Shown one piece after another: positions 46,594 to 55,897 of a stretch of DNA of 64,000 nucleotides. A model generated the notes under the pieces. That model saw only the letters and a program-made list of their open reading frames with translations. It was not told where the DNA came from and made no database searches. Position 1 is the first letter of the stretch. The number at the start of each line of letters is the position of its first letter. The stretch comes from Barthelona sp. PCE (taxonomy: Eukaryota > Metamonada: BaSk clade), in the NCBI GenBank assembly GCA_040285745.1, contig JAUFOR010000002.1, forward strand, positions 248,001 through 312,000. The letters are read 5' to 3'. Made by a program: the position numbers and the translations under genes.

Positions 46594-48519
46594 ATGTCAC
46601 ACCATACATCTGCGGTTCCCAGGAACTTAATTTTAGAACCATTTCATGAAAGAAGAATTGTGAGTTGCAATGATGAGACCCTTAACACTCAGTCTATCAG
46701 TTTCATTGATGCAAACATGGAATCAATGATTAGAGGTCCAATTGTTGATGGGTCAAATGCTGTGGGCAAGAAAATCGGTATGCTCAAACCTACCTTGTTG
46801 GAACCCACAATATTTTATCGTTGTTTACACGAAGAAGGGTCTTTCTCCATTGTTGAGCTGTTTGAATTCAGTGACGGGGCTTTTATACTTCTTCAAAGAA
46901 ATAATTTACCCTTCAAGTTTAACTATGATTTAGATAGTTTGCTTGATAGAAGATTCGTAATTCAACGAGTTGACGAAATACATATGAAAACTTCTTATGA
47001 TATTTATATATATGATCTAAACCAAGATTCAAAAATTATCTTTTCAACTTCTTTTCAAAAACAATCATTTTGGACAGTTGTACAAGTTGGTGTTGCTTTT
47101 ATTACGACAGGACACCACTCTGTAGTAATTGATTACAGTATAATATCTTTCTCACGTGAGGGATTTCCTCATCTAATTAGGTACAGCCCATTACAGAGAG
47201 TTAAATTATGTGCTTATGATCGCTCACCAAACACACATCAGTTCATAGTTGATGAAGACTATCACTTTCTAACATACTCAGTCCAGTATAGTGCTCTAAT
47301 CAGCACACCGTTTACGACAAATAAGTATTTGCCAAAGTTGAGAAAGGTGAAGGAGTTTATACCGCTTTTTGATGTATTTATTCCACATCCCGATGCCTAT
47401 ATACGACATCCAACTGTGTATAACAATCTATGGGACTTTGTGTTGTTGAACGGAAAAACATATAGTACTGCGTATGATTCCTCCACTGGTATTTCCAATT
47501 TCTATAGAGTAACCAAGCAGACCCACAAATGCATGTTTGTTTTGGATGTCGATTCAGAGTACTTCCCACAAGTAAGAAAAGATAATAGTTCATTTGGGCG
47601 TTTTCCTATCGTGTGCGATTTTTACAACAATTCAATCATTTTTCTGCATACATCAAAGGATTTCCATCATGAAATCCTACGCAATTCACATAGATTTTAT
47701 GATTTTGATAGTAACCAATGGAGAACTGGTTTTGTCACTGAAAAATTCAGAGATTGTAATTTTTATCTTGACGGAATAGCATTAGCAACATTAGAAAGGC
47801 CTGAACATGCAAAAATTATTGAATTTTCATTCAATAATATTCATCAAGCAATTTCTTTTAAAAAAAGAAGCTTAGATTGGCAATCAACCGGAAGTCAGTA
47901 CCTTTTGTTGATTAACGGAAATCAAAATTTGATCAATTCTCATATTTCTCATCTTCATATAATTGGAAATTTCGTATATTTTGTCTCCGAGCATCGTTTC
48001 CTTACTGTTCAAATGCTGGATGATAAAGGTGAAATTTTGCAGACCAAGGAGTATACCTGTAATGAGAATATCAGAGAGGTGATCTGCAATCCATACTGTG
48101 GAACTGAGATTATTATAAATCAAAATTTTGTCATGCGATACGAAATTGAAAATGATGAATTTTGTTGCATCAAAATTGACGATAGTTGTAGCGATCCCAT
48201 TTTTATTGATGAAGGCGTCATTATTTCAGATAAAACTGCTTATATGTTGGGTATTGATGGTATTAGAACGTTTGAAATACCAGAAATTGAGGGATTTTTA
48301 TATTCACCAACTAGAGGGATTTTGGTTGGATGTACAACCGTTATTAACCACAATTTTACGATGAAAACCTTACAATTCGATAGCAGTAATGCTGAATTTG
48401 CTGTTGAAACTAGGGATGTGAGTGTAATTGATTTTTTCACTCAATGTGAGATTTCCTCCACTTTCTCTTCCTTTGGTGAATTTCCACACACACCAAAAGA
48501 GAAATTCTTGCCTTTTTAA
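46594..48519 (+). CDS. Unrecognised protein, paralogue of 37902-39809
   Basis: A 641-residue protein with a normal ATG and no recognised family. It is rich in Phe, Tyr, Ile and Asn, with short alternating hydrophobic stretches that suggest a beta-rich (propeller-like) fold. No signal peptide or membrane helix is evident. It shares scattered but collinear motifs with the 37902 gene along its whole length: VPRNL, HERRIV, FYRCLHEEGSFSIVE, QWRTGFVTEKFRDCNFY and, near the end, DFFTQCEI. The two genes are about 7 kb apart in the same direction with nine kilobases of unrelated genes around them, so they form a dispersed family. The last 20 residues (PHTPKEKFLPF) are extra compared with the paralogue. 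Confidence 0.7.
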   Translation: MSHHTSAVPRNLILEPFHERRIVSCNDETLNTQSISFIDANMESMIRGPIVDGSNAVGKKIGMLKPTLLEPTIFYRCLHEEGSFSIVELFEFSDGAFILLQRNNLPFKFNYDLDSLLDRRFVIQRVDEIHMKTSYDIYIYDLNQDSKIIFSTSFQKQSFWTVVQVGVAFITTGHHSVVIDYSIISFSREGFPHLIRYSPLQRVKLCAYDRSPNTHQFIVDEDYHFLTYSVQYSALISTPFTTNKYLPKLRKVKEFIPLFDVFIPHPDAYIRHPTVYNNLWDFVLLNGKTYSTAYDSSTGISNFYRVTKQTHKCMFVLDVDSEYFPQVRKDNSSFGRFPIVCDFYNNSIIFLHTSKDFHHEILRNSHRFYDFDSNQWRTGFVTEKFRDCNFYLDGIALATLERPEHAKIIEFSFNNIHQAISFKKRSLDWQSTGSQYLLLINGNQNLINSHISHLHIIGNFVYFVSEHRFLTVQMLDDKGEILQTKEYTCNENIREVICNPYCGTEIIINQNFVMRYEIENDEFCCIKIDDSCSDPIFIDEGVIISDKTAYMLGIDGIRTFEIPEIEGFLYSPTRGILVGCTTVINHNFTMKTLQFDSSNAEFAVETRDVSVIDFFTQCEISSTFSSFGEFPHTPKEKFLPF

Positions 48520-49146
48520 CCATGTTTTGTACGGTAACGTTCGAATAGGAAGTTCCTTTTTGAAATAATAAGAATTCATAATTCTATTATCGTATAAGTG
48601 CATTAAATGAACAAATATACATACAATAAAGTACTTTACATTGGAATACTCCATAATTTCCTTTAAAAAAAGAATTTTTTTGAAAAACAGAATTTTGAAC
48701 TTTCTTTAAACTGAGCAATATTAACCTTCAAAGCATCTTTACTGTAGCTAATCAGTGTCTTTTATGTACTTAACTCTGATGTCTAACATGACCCACCCTG
48801 GCTATGTGTAGGTACTAGGAAAAATAATACGACCAACATAACTATTGGTAATTTGAATTTCTCAATATAAAAAATTAATTAAGACTAATTTGTAAATTAT
48901 TGTGGTTTGATATAAGATTTAAAACCCAAAATATTGGAGAACATATGCATTTACACGAAAACTTGTAGAGAGTTTTTTTTTTTCAATGTTTAATAGTGTA
49001 ATCAGTGATTTTCTTCCCGAGTATCTTGCATGTTAAGGGTAGTTAACAAATTATTTACAAATATTTAAGTTCGATATTGTGTCGCGTATCTTCATAGTTT
49101 GGAAGTCCACACATCCATCATCGTTTGTTTGAAGTGTGTGGCTTCA
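48520..49146. other. Intergenic region with an A/T run and the start of a 3' repeat
   Basis: 627 bp. Nothing gene-like is seen in the left two thirds. A run of 11 T (48973-48983) lies just left of the repeat that starts at 48996, so on the coding strand of the 49147 gene an A-run follows the conserved 3' flank. Confidence 0.55.
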
Positions 49147-49419
49147 CTAGCTCTTGAACACCCTCCTCACGTATTTTCCCGCGTGTAACTCGTATCTTGT
49201 ATCCGTTACATATCCAACTTCCACTGAGAAGTCTGGAGGCAAAACAGGTTGTGCGATTTCATGTTTCTTAACGGCTGTTGATTCGTTTATAGCTTTCGTG
49301 AGCTGTTCTATGTGCTCACACAATTGCCCGCATTGAATTGATAAATTCCCTGAATGGGATTCATCATCAACGACCGAACCTTTTCGGTTCTTGTTGGTGT
49401 CATTTTTCTTCTTATAACT
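48996..49419 (-). repeat. 424-bp near-identical 3' module, copy A
   Basis: It matches 50558-50981 (offset 1562 bp) with only two differences, both synonymous (GCA/GCG and TTG/TTA). It covers the last 90 codons plus stop of the 49147 gene and 151 bp of 3' flank. Confidence 0.95.
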
Positions 49420-50424
49420 GCCTCTCTGCTTGTTCTTAACACTGCTGTTGCCATTAAATCTACGTCTTTGTCTTGGCTTCTGTTCATACTTGTTCTCAAG
49501 GGTAAACAAACCAGTCTCAAAACCTAAATTACGCAGAGTAACATCTAACGTCGTGTCATTCTTGTCCTTAATTACACCTCCTATTCCTGCAAAAAGGTGG
49601 AAGAGTTGTTGCCACTTATCACTATCAATCTTTCCTTCAACGACTTGTTCAATAAACCACTGGCACAATTGGAAAGTAGACATCTTCCCTGCTACGATAG
49701 CCAGTCTCTCACGGTGTCCAGAATCCATAACTAACTTCTGTTCAGTGTGTAATTTTGAAATAACCTTCTCCGCCGAACTGAACTCGCCACGGTATTCGTT
49801 TTCCCCAAAGTATTCATCCATCAACACCTCATAAGTATCAGTTGATACCAAACCAAAATTGTTATTGAGTAAATTCATGTCACCTCTTGGGTATTTTGGT
49901 TCTTTGAGCATGGGCTGTAAGTACACCGTATGGTTACCATTGCTGCTGTTAACGACAGTAGCTGTCATGTTCTGGATTGTCAACATTGTAACTAGATCTT
50001 GTTCACTCGGCTCTCGATACTCCATCGTTTGTCCTGATTGAGTATTCAACAACGCTCCTAGATTAGTTGCCATCACCTGGGCCTCATATACTGCTCCTTC
50101 CACTAAAATCTCTTCTGTTTCATCAACAAATGAACAATTTTTCTTGTAATACTCGAATACTTTAGCAATTCCTAGTTTCCCAACTACATCAGTCATAACT
50201 TCACCGTTAAATACGCTTGAAAATACTGCTCTCAAGCATGACGAAAAATAAATATTGCGCACTTCTTCTGTGACCAAACTCTGTATCGTATGTTTGTCAC
50301 CAGCGGCTATGATTGCTGCATCATGCCTTGTCATCTCGTTAGTGACCTTAAATTTTTGAAATTGTTCACTATCAATAGCTGTTCTAAACTGCTCAGCTGT
50401 CATCGTCTCTACTATTGTTGCCAT
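49147..50424 (-). CDS. Unrecognised protein, tandem paralogue A
   Basis: A 425-residue soluble protein with no recognised family. The first 320 residues are helical and include LLNNNFGLVSTDTYEVLMDEY (about 187-207), AIVAGKMSTFQLCQWFIEQV (about 243-262) and LFHLFAGIGGVIKD (about 275-288). They are collinear with, but clearly different from, the neighbour at 50709 (LNNDFGMV, AVIVGKMSAFGLSKWL, VFHTFSGIEGVWKD). A basic stretch (KPRQRRRFNGNSS) leads into the last 90 residues, which are identical in both proteins and include SYKKKNDTNKNRKGS and a helical segment CEHIEQLTKAI. The ATG is clear. A short motif GGTTTCC (minus strand) 5' of the start is shared with the neighbour. An origin by capture from a virus or mobile element is possible but unsupported. 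Confidence 0.65.
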   Translation of the reverse strand: MATIVETMTAEQFRTAIDSEQFQKFKVTNEMTRHDAAIIAAGDKHTIQSLVTEEVRNIYFSSCLRAVFSSVFNGEVMTDVVGKLGIAKVFEYYKKNCSFVDETEEILVEGAVYEAQVMATNLGALLNTQSGQTMEYREPSEQDLVTMLTIQNMTATVVNSSNGNHTVYLQPMLKEPKYPRGDMNLLNNNFGLVSTDTYEVLMDEYFGENEYRGEFSSAEKVISKLHTEQKLVMDSGHRERLAIVAGKMSTFQLCQWFIEQVVEGKIDSDKWQQLFHLFAGIGGVIKDKNDTTLDVTLRNLGFETGLFTLENKYEQKPRQRRRFNGNSSVKNKQRGSYKKKNDTNKNRKGSVVDDESHSGNLSIQCGQLCEHIEQLTKAINESTAVKKHEIAQPVLPPDFSVEVGYVTDTRYELHAGKYVRRVFKS

Positions 50425-50557
50425 TGTATTTCTGTACTAGTATACTTAGTAAAATAAAAAGGAAACCTTAAAATGGTAAGAAAAAATACACCCGCATACG
50501 TCTATTCCATTCTCTGTTCAAAATCAATTACAGGATCGTCCTGATCAGGGCTAATTG

Positions 50558-50981
50558 GTGTAATCAGTGATTTTCTTCCCGAGTATCTTGCATGTTAAGG
50601 GTAGTTAACAAATTATTTACAAATATTTAAGTTCGATATTGTGTCGCGTATCTTCATAGTTTGGAAGTCCACACATCCATCATCGTTTGTTTGAAGTGTG
50701 TGGCTTCACTAGCTCTTGAACACCCTCCTCACGTATTTTCCCGCGTGTAACTCGTATCTTGTATCCGTTACATATCCAACTTCCACTGAGAAGTCTGGAG
50801 GTAAAACAGGTTGCGCGATTTCATGTTTCTTAACGGCTGTTGATTCGTTTATAGCTTTCGTGAGCTGTTCTATGTGCTCACACAATTGCCCGCATTGAAT
50901 TGATAAATTCCCTGAATGGGATTCATCATCAACGACCGAACCTTTTCGGTTCTTGTTGGTGTCATTTTTCTTCTTATAACT
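50558..50981 (-). repeat. 424-bp near-identical 3' module, copy B
   Basis: The second copy of 48996-49419. It covers the last 90 codons of the 50709 gene and 151 bp beyond its stop, and ends sharply on both sides. Confidence 0.95.
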
Positions 50982-51977
50982 ACTCTTACGAATGCTCTTC
51001 TTACGGTAGTTCCTGTACGACTGTTCTTGTTTAGGTAAATGCCTTTCACTTTCGACACGCATCGTAAAACCCAATTTTGTGAGGAGAGTATTCAGGATTT
51101 CCGTTCCGCCTCTTGGGTCTTTCCATACACCTTCAATTCCTGAAAATGTGTGAAACACATCATCTAGCCTTTCCATAGGGAGTCCATGGTCCAACACCTG
51201 ATTTGTCAACCATTTGGACAGGCCAAATGCAGACATCTTACCCACTATAACAGCCATCTTAATCACTTGATCACTTGTGAGTTTCTTAACACCAGCATCA
51301 ACATCTAATTTGGATATAGCTCTAGCTGCCGTGTTCAGCAGATTTGCTGAGAAAGGAGCATCCTTCATGCCTAGTTCCATCAGTCTGTCATACTCAGACT
51401 CCTCGACCATTCCAAAATCATTATTCAACCTAAGAAATTCATGTTTGGTCAATCTAGGTCTCTCTCGTTGGATCACAATTTCTCGCTTTCCAGCCTGTTT
51501 CTCTTGATTAACAAGACCCTCATATAAGTTCATCATGACGTTGATGTCATTTCTATTGGCTGTTCTGTAACATACGCTCTGCCCGTCACATTCTAACCTA
51601 ACTCTCATGCTCATTATAGATTTCACAAAGAAGCACTGAGGACAATCTTTCGTCTCCTCATCATCACTGTTTACGAAACAAGATACGCTCAGAAAATCCA
51701 TTAACTCTCCAAGACTCACTTTGGTGACCATCTCATCACACTTACCCTTACCTATTAAGCCCGATAGCAGGGATCTCAAGCAAGCTGACCAAAAAATATT
51801 GCGCGTTAATTCTGTAGTAAAAATCGCATACGAATGGGACTCAACTTCTTCTGTTACCATGTCATCTTGGAATGACGTGCTCACATTGTACCTAAACTTA
51901 CGGGAAACTTTTTCATTAACAAATCTTACATATTCCTCTACTGTTGCTTTAGTGACTGTTGTGGTTGTGATTGGCAT
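50709..51977 (-). CDS. Unrecognised protein, tandem paralogue B
   Basis: A 422-residue soluble protein of the same unknown family as its neighbour. The N-terminal 330 residues are only distantly similar to paralogue A. The last 90 residues are identical, including the KKKNDTNKNRKGS basic stretch and the terminal YVRRVFKS. A segment with four Cys (CFVNSDDEETKDCPQC, about 100-115) is specific to this copy. It sits 285 bp upstream of paralogue A in the same direction. The contrast between diverged fronts and identical ends points to recent gene conversion of the 3' part or to a constant-tail, variable-head family. No function can be given. Confidence 0.65.
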   Translation of the reverse strand: MPITTTTVTKATVEEYVRFVNEKVSRKFRYNVSTSFQDDMVTEEVESHSYAIFTTELTRNIFWSACLRSLLSGLIGKGKCDEMVTKVSLGELMDFLSVSCFVNSDDEETKDCPQCFFVKSIMSMRVRLECDGQSVCYRTANRNDINVMMNLYEGLVNQEKQAGKREIVIQRERPRLTKHEFLRLNNDFGMVEESEYDRLMELGMKDAPFSANLLNTAARAISKLDVDAGVKKLTSDQVIKMAVIVGKMSAFGLSKWLTNQVLDHGLPMERLDDVFHTFSGIEGVWKDPRGGTEILNTLLTKLGFTMRVESERHLPKQEQSYRNYRKKSIRKSSYKKKNDTNKNRKGSVVDDESHSGNLSIQCGQLCEHIEQLTKAINESTAVKKHEIAQPVLPPDFSVEVGYVTDTRYELHAGKYVRRVFKS

Positions 51978-52162
51978 GTGTTAAATAAACAGGAAACCCC
52001 AAAATGGATAGAAAATGAAATACACATTCTATGTTCAAAATAACTTTCATTCATTCTGATCGCCAACATTATACACTTTCAAGGTTAAAAATGTATTTTG
52101 CCAATAAAAGTGCTGAGTATAAAAATATTTCTCAACAAAAACACATTTACAAATCAGTTGCA

Positions 52163-54553
52163 TCACTTCTTTGCTCTCATTTCGAGTCTCCTCTTGGCAC
52201 TTTGGAACTCATGGTCGTTCTTCTTGGCTATTTTTTGAATTTGAGCATTAGCTTGAGCACGTTCAACAGCAAAAATCTTTTGGAGTCGTTTTCTCTCCGT
52301 TTCATCAGTTGTGTTGTTTAAAATATCATCTCTCTCCTCATCTCTTGTCTTCTCAGTGTTGAGCAAAGCAAGTAAACGCTCATTTTGACGTTGACGCAAT
52401 AGTTCAAGTTCAAGTTCACTCTCCACTTTAGCATGTCTTGATCCCTGACGTGGATCAGCAAAATAAGGTGATTTTGTGTCAAGTACTGAATGAGCACGGG
52501 AACGACGACGCTTCTTCTTACGGGTTGGTGAACTCTTCTCAGTATCATATGAACGATTTTCTAAGGAGCTTTGCGACCTCATTTCATTGGTTTGGCGAGG
52601 TGGGCGTGGCTTCCGTTTCTTGTCACTGGATATTGGAGTCGAACGTGTCTTGGTACGAGGTTTGTGTGTTGACCTTGCTTCAGGCCTGTGCTTCTGAGTA
52701 GATGTCTCAATTGCAGATGCACGTTTCTTGGGTTCAGGTAACCTATTGCGGCGTGCAGGGCTCTGTTGCTTCTCTGCACGAGGTTTTCTGGGTTCTGAAA
52801 GGCGAGAGAGTGTGCGTGCTCGCTCTTGTCGATCACGTTTAACAGGGGTACGCTTTTGAGGTGTCTTATTGGTCTCAAGCATCGCCATGGATGATACAGG
52901 TCTGTTAGGCATGTCAACTTCAATGTTTGCAAGTTCTGGTGGCAACTCCCACTTCTTTGTCCTACGCATCTTTTCGATTGCACTCTGGAGCTGCTTTCTT
53001 TGCTGGACAGTCTCCTGTTGCAACTTCTTACGCTCTTGTGCAATTTTCTTCTTCTCACGTTTCATGACGTCAACGCGTTGCATCTTACTCTCAATTTCCT
53101 TCTGTAATTGAGATCTTCGTGCCATATCACGCTTCTTCATACGCTTTACCTTCTCTGAGCGATCAATTTGCTTGAGCTTCTCGTTGACAAATTGCAGACG
53201 ACGTTCCTTCTCCAGTTCTTCTCGGTGCTCAGTTGTAGCACGGTCTTTAGCCTGTCTCTTTGCAATGATACGCTCCTTCTTTGTTTCCAATTCTTCCTGT
53301 ACACGATCATATACCTGTTTACGTTTCATTTCAGCTTCTTCAAGTTCTTGATGAATTTGCTTCTCACGTTCTTTCTTTTCACGTTCAATACGTTCAAGGC
53401 GATGATTATCTGCTTCAAGCTTTGCGTAAATACGGTTCCTACGCTGCTGTTCGAGCTCTTCTTGATGCTTTTGATGTAATTCAATTTCGCGAGCCTTAGC
53501 TTCACTCTTCTTATGCTGCTCTTCCAGATCCTTCTTTCTTTGCTCTTCAAAACGATGATGACGTTCCATGTTTTCACGCTGACGGGCAGCATATTCCATT
53601 TCAACCTTCAATCGTTTCTCTTCCTGGAATTCCCTGGCTTGTTCAACTTTACGCTGATTTTTTTCCATTTTTTCTTTGAGTTCGCGTGCCTTTTCTTTAC
53701 GCTGCTCCTCAAGGATAGCTTTGCGCTCCTCGTCGCGCTGTTGGAGCTCTGCTAAACGTTGTTGAGCCATGCGCTGTTGTTCATCCATAATCATTTGAGT
53801 TCGTTGTCTGAATTCTTCTTGGGCCTTGAGTCTTTCCTCCTCCTTCTTCATCTGTTCGAGACGCTGCTTCTTACGTTCTTTCTCCTGCTTCTGCCTGCGA
53901 ACTTGTTGTGCTTGAAATTCACGCTCAATAGCCAGCCGCTTCTCTTCTTCCTCCAGCTCCATTCTTCTTTTGCGCTCAAGATCACGCTTGAATCGCTGCT
54001 CCTCTGCCAGTTTCCTCTTCTTTGAGAGTTCTTCCTTGCGTTGACGCTCACGCTCCTCTTGACGACGCAGTCTCATTTGCTGATCCTCAAACATCTGTGC
54101 TCGTTTCATCTCGTATTCAAGCTGGCGCTGGATTTCAGCCTTTTGCCTCCTCTTAAGGGCCTCAAGGCGTTTCTTTTCAAGCTCAATTGCCGTTGTCAAA
54201 TTTGAATCATCAACTTCGGCATGGAATTCCTTGGTATCAAATTGACCTTTATGTGTGAGGGTGATATTCTCTCCCATGCCTAATATATCCGTATAGCACG
54301 CACGTGCAATCTCAATCAGCTCGTGACGTTTGCTTTCATGATGTTCAAAAATGATGTCGAGTTCATCATCGACCATTCCAACCTCGCGATATGATTCTTT
54401 TGACTCGCTGATGAGCTGTCGAGGTGAAATGCCCTCACGAAAACAAGCCTCTATACTACGCGGACTTGTAAGAATAGGTAAGACTTTGTCTGTATCATTG
54501 AAGTTCAATAACGTGATAATTTCCTTACTTTTTTGTTTGCTAGGTGATTGCAT
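52163..54553 (-). CDS. Highly charged coiled-coil protein with CCDC177-like N-terminal motif
   Basis: A 796-residue protein. The N-terminus holds LTSPRSIEACFREGISPRQLI (about 27-47), a short motif also found at the start of CCDC177-type and several protist coiled-coil proteins. From about 120 to 540 it is one long, strongly charged coiled coil built from Lys, Arg, Glu and Gln (for example RRQEERERQRKEEL). Then comes a basic, Pro/Arg/Ser-rich disordered region (about 540-700) and a final short helix with RRLEMRAKK. Such proteins are often cytoskeletal or basal-body associated, but no function is established here. Because of its repetitive charge pattern, its antisense strand yields several long spurious frames. 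Confidence 0.72.
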   Translation of the reverse strand: MQSPSKQKSKEIITLLNFNDTDKVLPILTSPRSIEACFREGISPRQLISESKESYREVGMVDDELDIIFEHHESKRHELIEIARACYTDILGMGENITLTHKGQFDTKEFHAEVDDSNLTTAIELEKKRLEALKRRQKAEIQRQLEYEMKRAQMFEDQQMRLRRQEERERQRKEELSKKRKLAEEQRFKRDLERKRRMELEEEEKRLAIEREFQAQQVRRQKQEKERKKQRLEQMKKEEERLKAQEEFRQRTQMIMDEQQRMAQQRLAELQQRDEERKAILEEQRKEKARELKEKMEKNQRKVEQAREFQEEKRLKVEMEYAARQRENMERHHRFEEQRKKDLEEQHKKSEAKAREIELHQKHQEELEQQRRNRIYAKLEADNHRLERIEREKKEREKQIHQELEEAEMKRKQVYDRVQEELETKKERIIAKRQAKDRATTEHREELEKERRLQFVNEKLKQIDRSEKVKRMKKRDMARRSQLQKEIESKMQRVDVMKREKKKIAQERKKLQQETVQQRKQLQSAIEKMRRTKKWELPPELANIEVDMPNRPVSSMAMLETNKTPQKRTPVKRDRQERARTLSRLSEPRKPRAEKQQSPARRNRLPEPKKRASAIETSTQKHRPEARSTHKPRTKTRSTPISSDKKRKPRPPRQTNEMRSQSSLENRSYDTEKSSPTRKKKRRRSRAHSVLDTKSPYFADPRQGSRHAKVESELELELLRQRQNERLLALLNTEKTRDEERDDILNNTTDETERKRLQKIFAVERAQANAQIQKIAKKNDHEFQSAKRRLEMRAKK

Positions 54554-54989
54554 CGAAATAAATTTGTTTTAAAGACTATGCTGAAAATATTTTCAAAAAA
54601 ATCGGTCAAGTTTACGGTTAAGAAACAATATTTTGGTGTGCTTTGGTGGTGTTTAGTGATAAAAACCTTCACAACCTGTCAGAATAGACTAGAAAGGGTA
54701 TGGTATTCAAAAACATGTTCTAAGGCGGTGATTCATATACTGGCTTTTTATGAAGGTATTTGGGGACACTCGAATGTTTGAAGCGTGACAAGATGCTTGG
54801 AAAAACAATTGATACATCAACCGAACATGGAATCCAGGTTTGAAGCAGCTATGTGTTTCTTCAGAAAATAACCTTTTTTTAAAGCTGCATGAGCGCACTG
54901 TAAAGGAATAATACCTCACATATGACGAGGAAATCATCATATGCTTAATACGTGTTGTTTTCATTCTTACATCCCATACCATCACATAA
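54554..54989. other. Intergenic region between divergent genes
   Basis: 436 bp of AT-rich DNA. It holds the promoters of the coiled-coil gene and of DNALI1. I see no conserved ORF, RNA gene or repeat. The minus-strand ORF reaching into it (54707-55120) overlaps DNALI1 exon 1 and is a shadow. Confidence 0.5.
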
Positions 54990-55780
54990 ATGCAAGAAAC
55001 AAAGTCATTGCTTAAATTCAGAAAGCCAGTGCTTGTTAGTAGCTCCCCTAAGGCCGAAAGCCACACTGAGGATATTTTAGATAGCATTCTTCCCCCCAAG
55101 TATGTTTTTTTGGGACTCAAACTCCTGTGAAAGCTTTATTGATACACACTCGATCGAAAATGAAGGTGATATTTGATGGAAAAAACTTTCATAATGATTT
55201 TTTCACACTAATTTTTAGGAAAGTGGATCGTGACGGTCAGCTTTGGGTACAATCCGTATCCAGCACCCCAGCAACCCGTTTGGAAGTTGTACAATTGCAG
55301 GATAACCTCGATTCTCTCTTGAAACAACGTCATGCCAGAGAAACTGGTATTTGTGTGGTAAGAAGAGAACTTTTCAGTCAGTTATTTGACGAACTCATTC
55401 GTCAAGTCACCATCGAATGTGCGGAAAGGGGCCTTTTATTGGTTCGTGTTCGTGACGAACTCATGCAGACATTAGAAGCCTATCAGTGCCTTTATGAGAG
55501 TGCTGTTGCATTCGGTATCAGAAAGGCCTTACAGGCTGAGCAAGGCAAAGCAGAAATGGAGGCTAATCTTGAGAAATTGTCTAACGAGAAGAGCGACTTA
55601 GAGCGCAACGTACAAGAACTAAAAGCTAAGATTGAGGCAATTGAACGTCGTGCTGCTGAGCAAAAGAACCTTTATGAGCAGAAACATGCATCAGAAGTCA
55701 GTTCTCTTAAGCACACCAACCTTCAGTTGAAGAATCAACTGGAGCAGCTCCTTGCACCATCTACTGGTGGTAAGAAGTAA
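54990..55780 (+). CDS. DNALI1: Axonemal dynein light chain p28 (DNALI1), spliced
   Basis: The gene is spliced, joining 54990-55099 to 55219-55780 and giving 223 residues. Exon 1 supplies the N-terminus ending in DILDSILPPK, as in homologues where ILPPRE precedes the conserved core. Exon 2 begins KVDRDGQLWVQSVSSTP and continues with RHARETGICVVRRELFSQLFDELIRQVT, CAERGLLLVRVRDE and AYQCLYESAVAFGIRKALQAEQGK, then a coiled coil. This matches p28/DNALI1 almost throughout. p28 binds inner-arm dynein heavy chains with actin in the axoneme and is needed for their assembly. Without the intron the conserved protein would lack a start; with it the frame is complete and closes the gap exactly. This supports functional inner-arm dyneins in the same cell as the degenerate heavy chain. 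Confidence 0.93.
55100..55218 (+). other. Intron of DNALI1 (119 nt)
   Basis: It begins GTATGTTTT and ends CACTAATTTTTAG. It interrupts the Lys codon after ILPP (phase 2). The CTAAT sits directly before the 3' splice site, as in protists with a fused branch site and acceptor. Confidence 0.88.
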
Positions 55781-55897
55781 GCCATATGTAACATATCAAC
55801 GTAAAGACGATGTAAAACCCAGCTTTTAAATTTTTTTAATTGATTACTTGTTTTCTTTCCTTTTTCGTTGCCCAAATATTTTGCAACACAAGCATAA

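Noticed and set aside
46183-46642. Minus-strand ORFs rich in Phe/Asp/Asn or Leu/Arg/Gln
   Set aside because: They are reverse readings of the GAAGAAGTT repeats in the transporter tail.
49147-51977. The tandem pair as endogenous viral nucleoprotein or capsid genes
   Set aside because: The helical head plus basic stretch is only loosely suggestive. I see no diagnostic viral motif, so no viral origin is claimed.
52579-54051. Several ORFs of 80-160 codons antisense or out of frame in the coiled-coil gene
   Set aside because: The repetitive Lys/Glu/Arg codons give long open frames by chance. None shows a protein motif.
54707-55120. A 137-codon minus-strand ORF
   Set aside because: It covers DNALI1 exon 1 and the promoter region, has no recognisable motif, and is best explained as a shadow.
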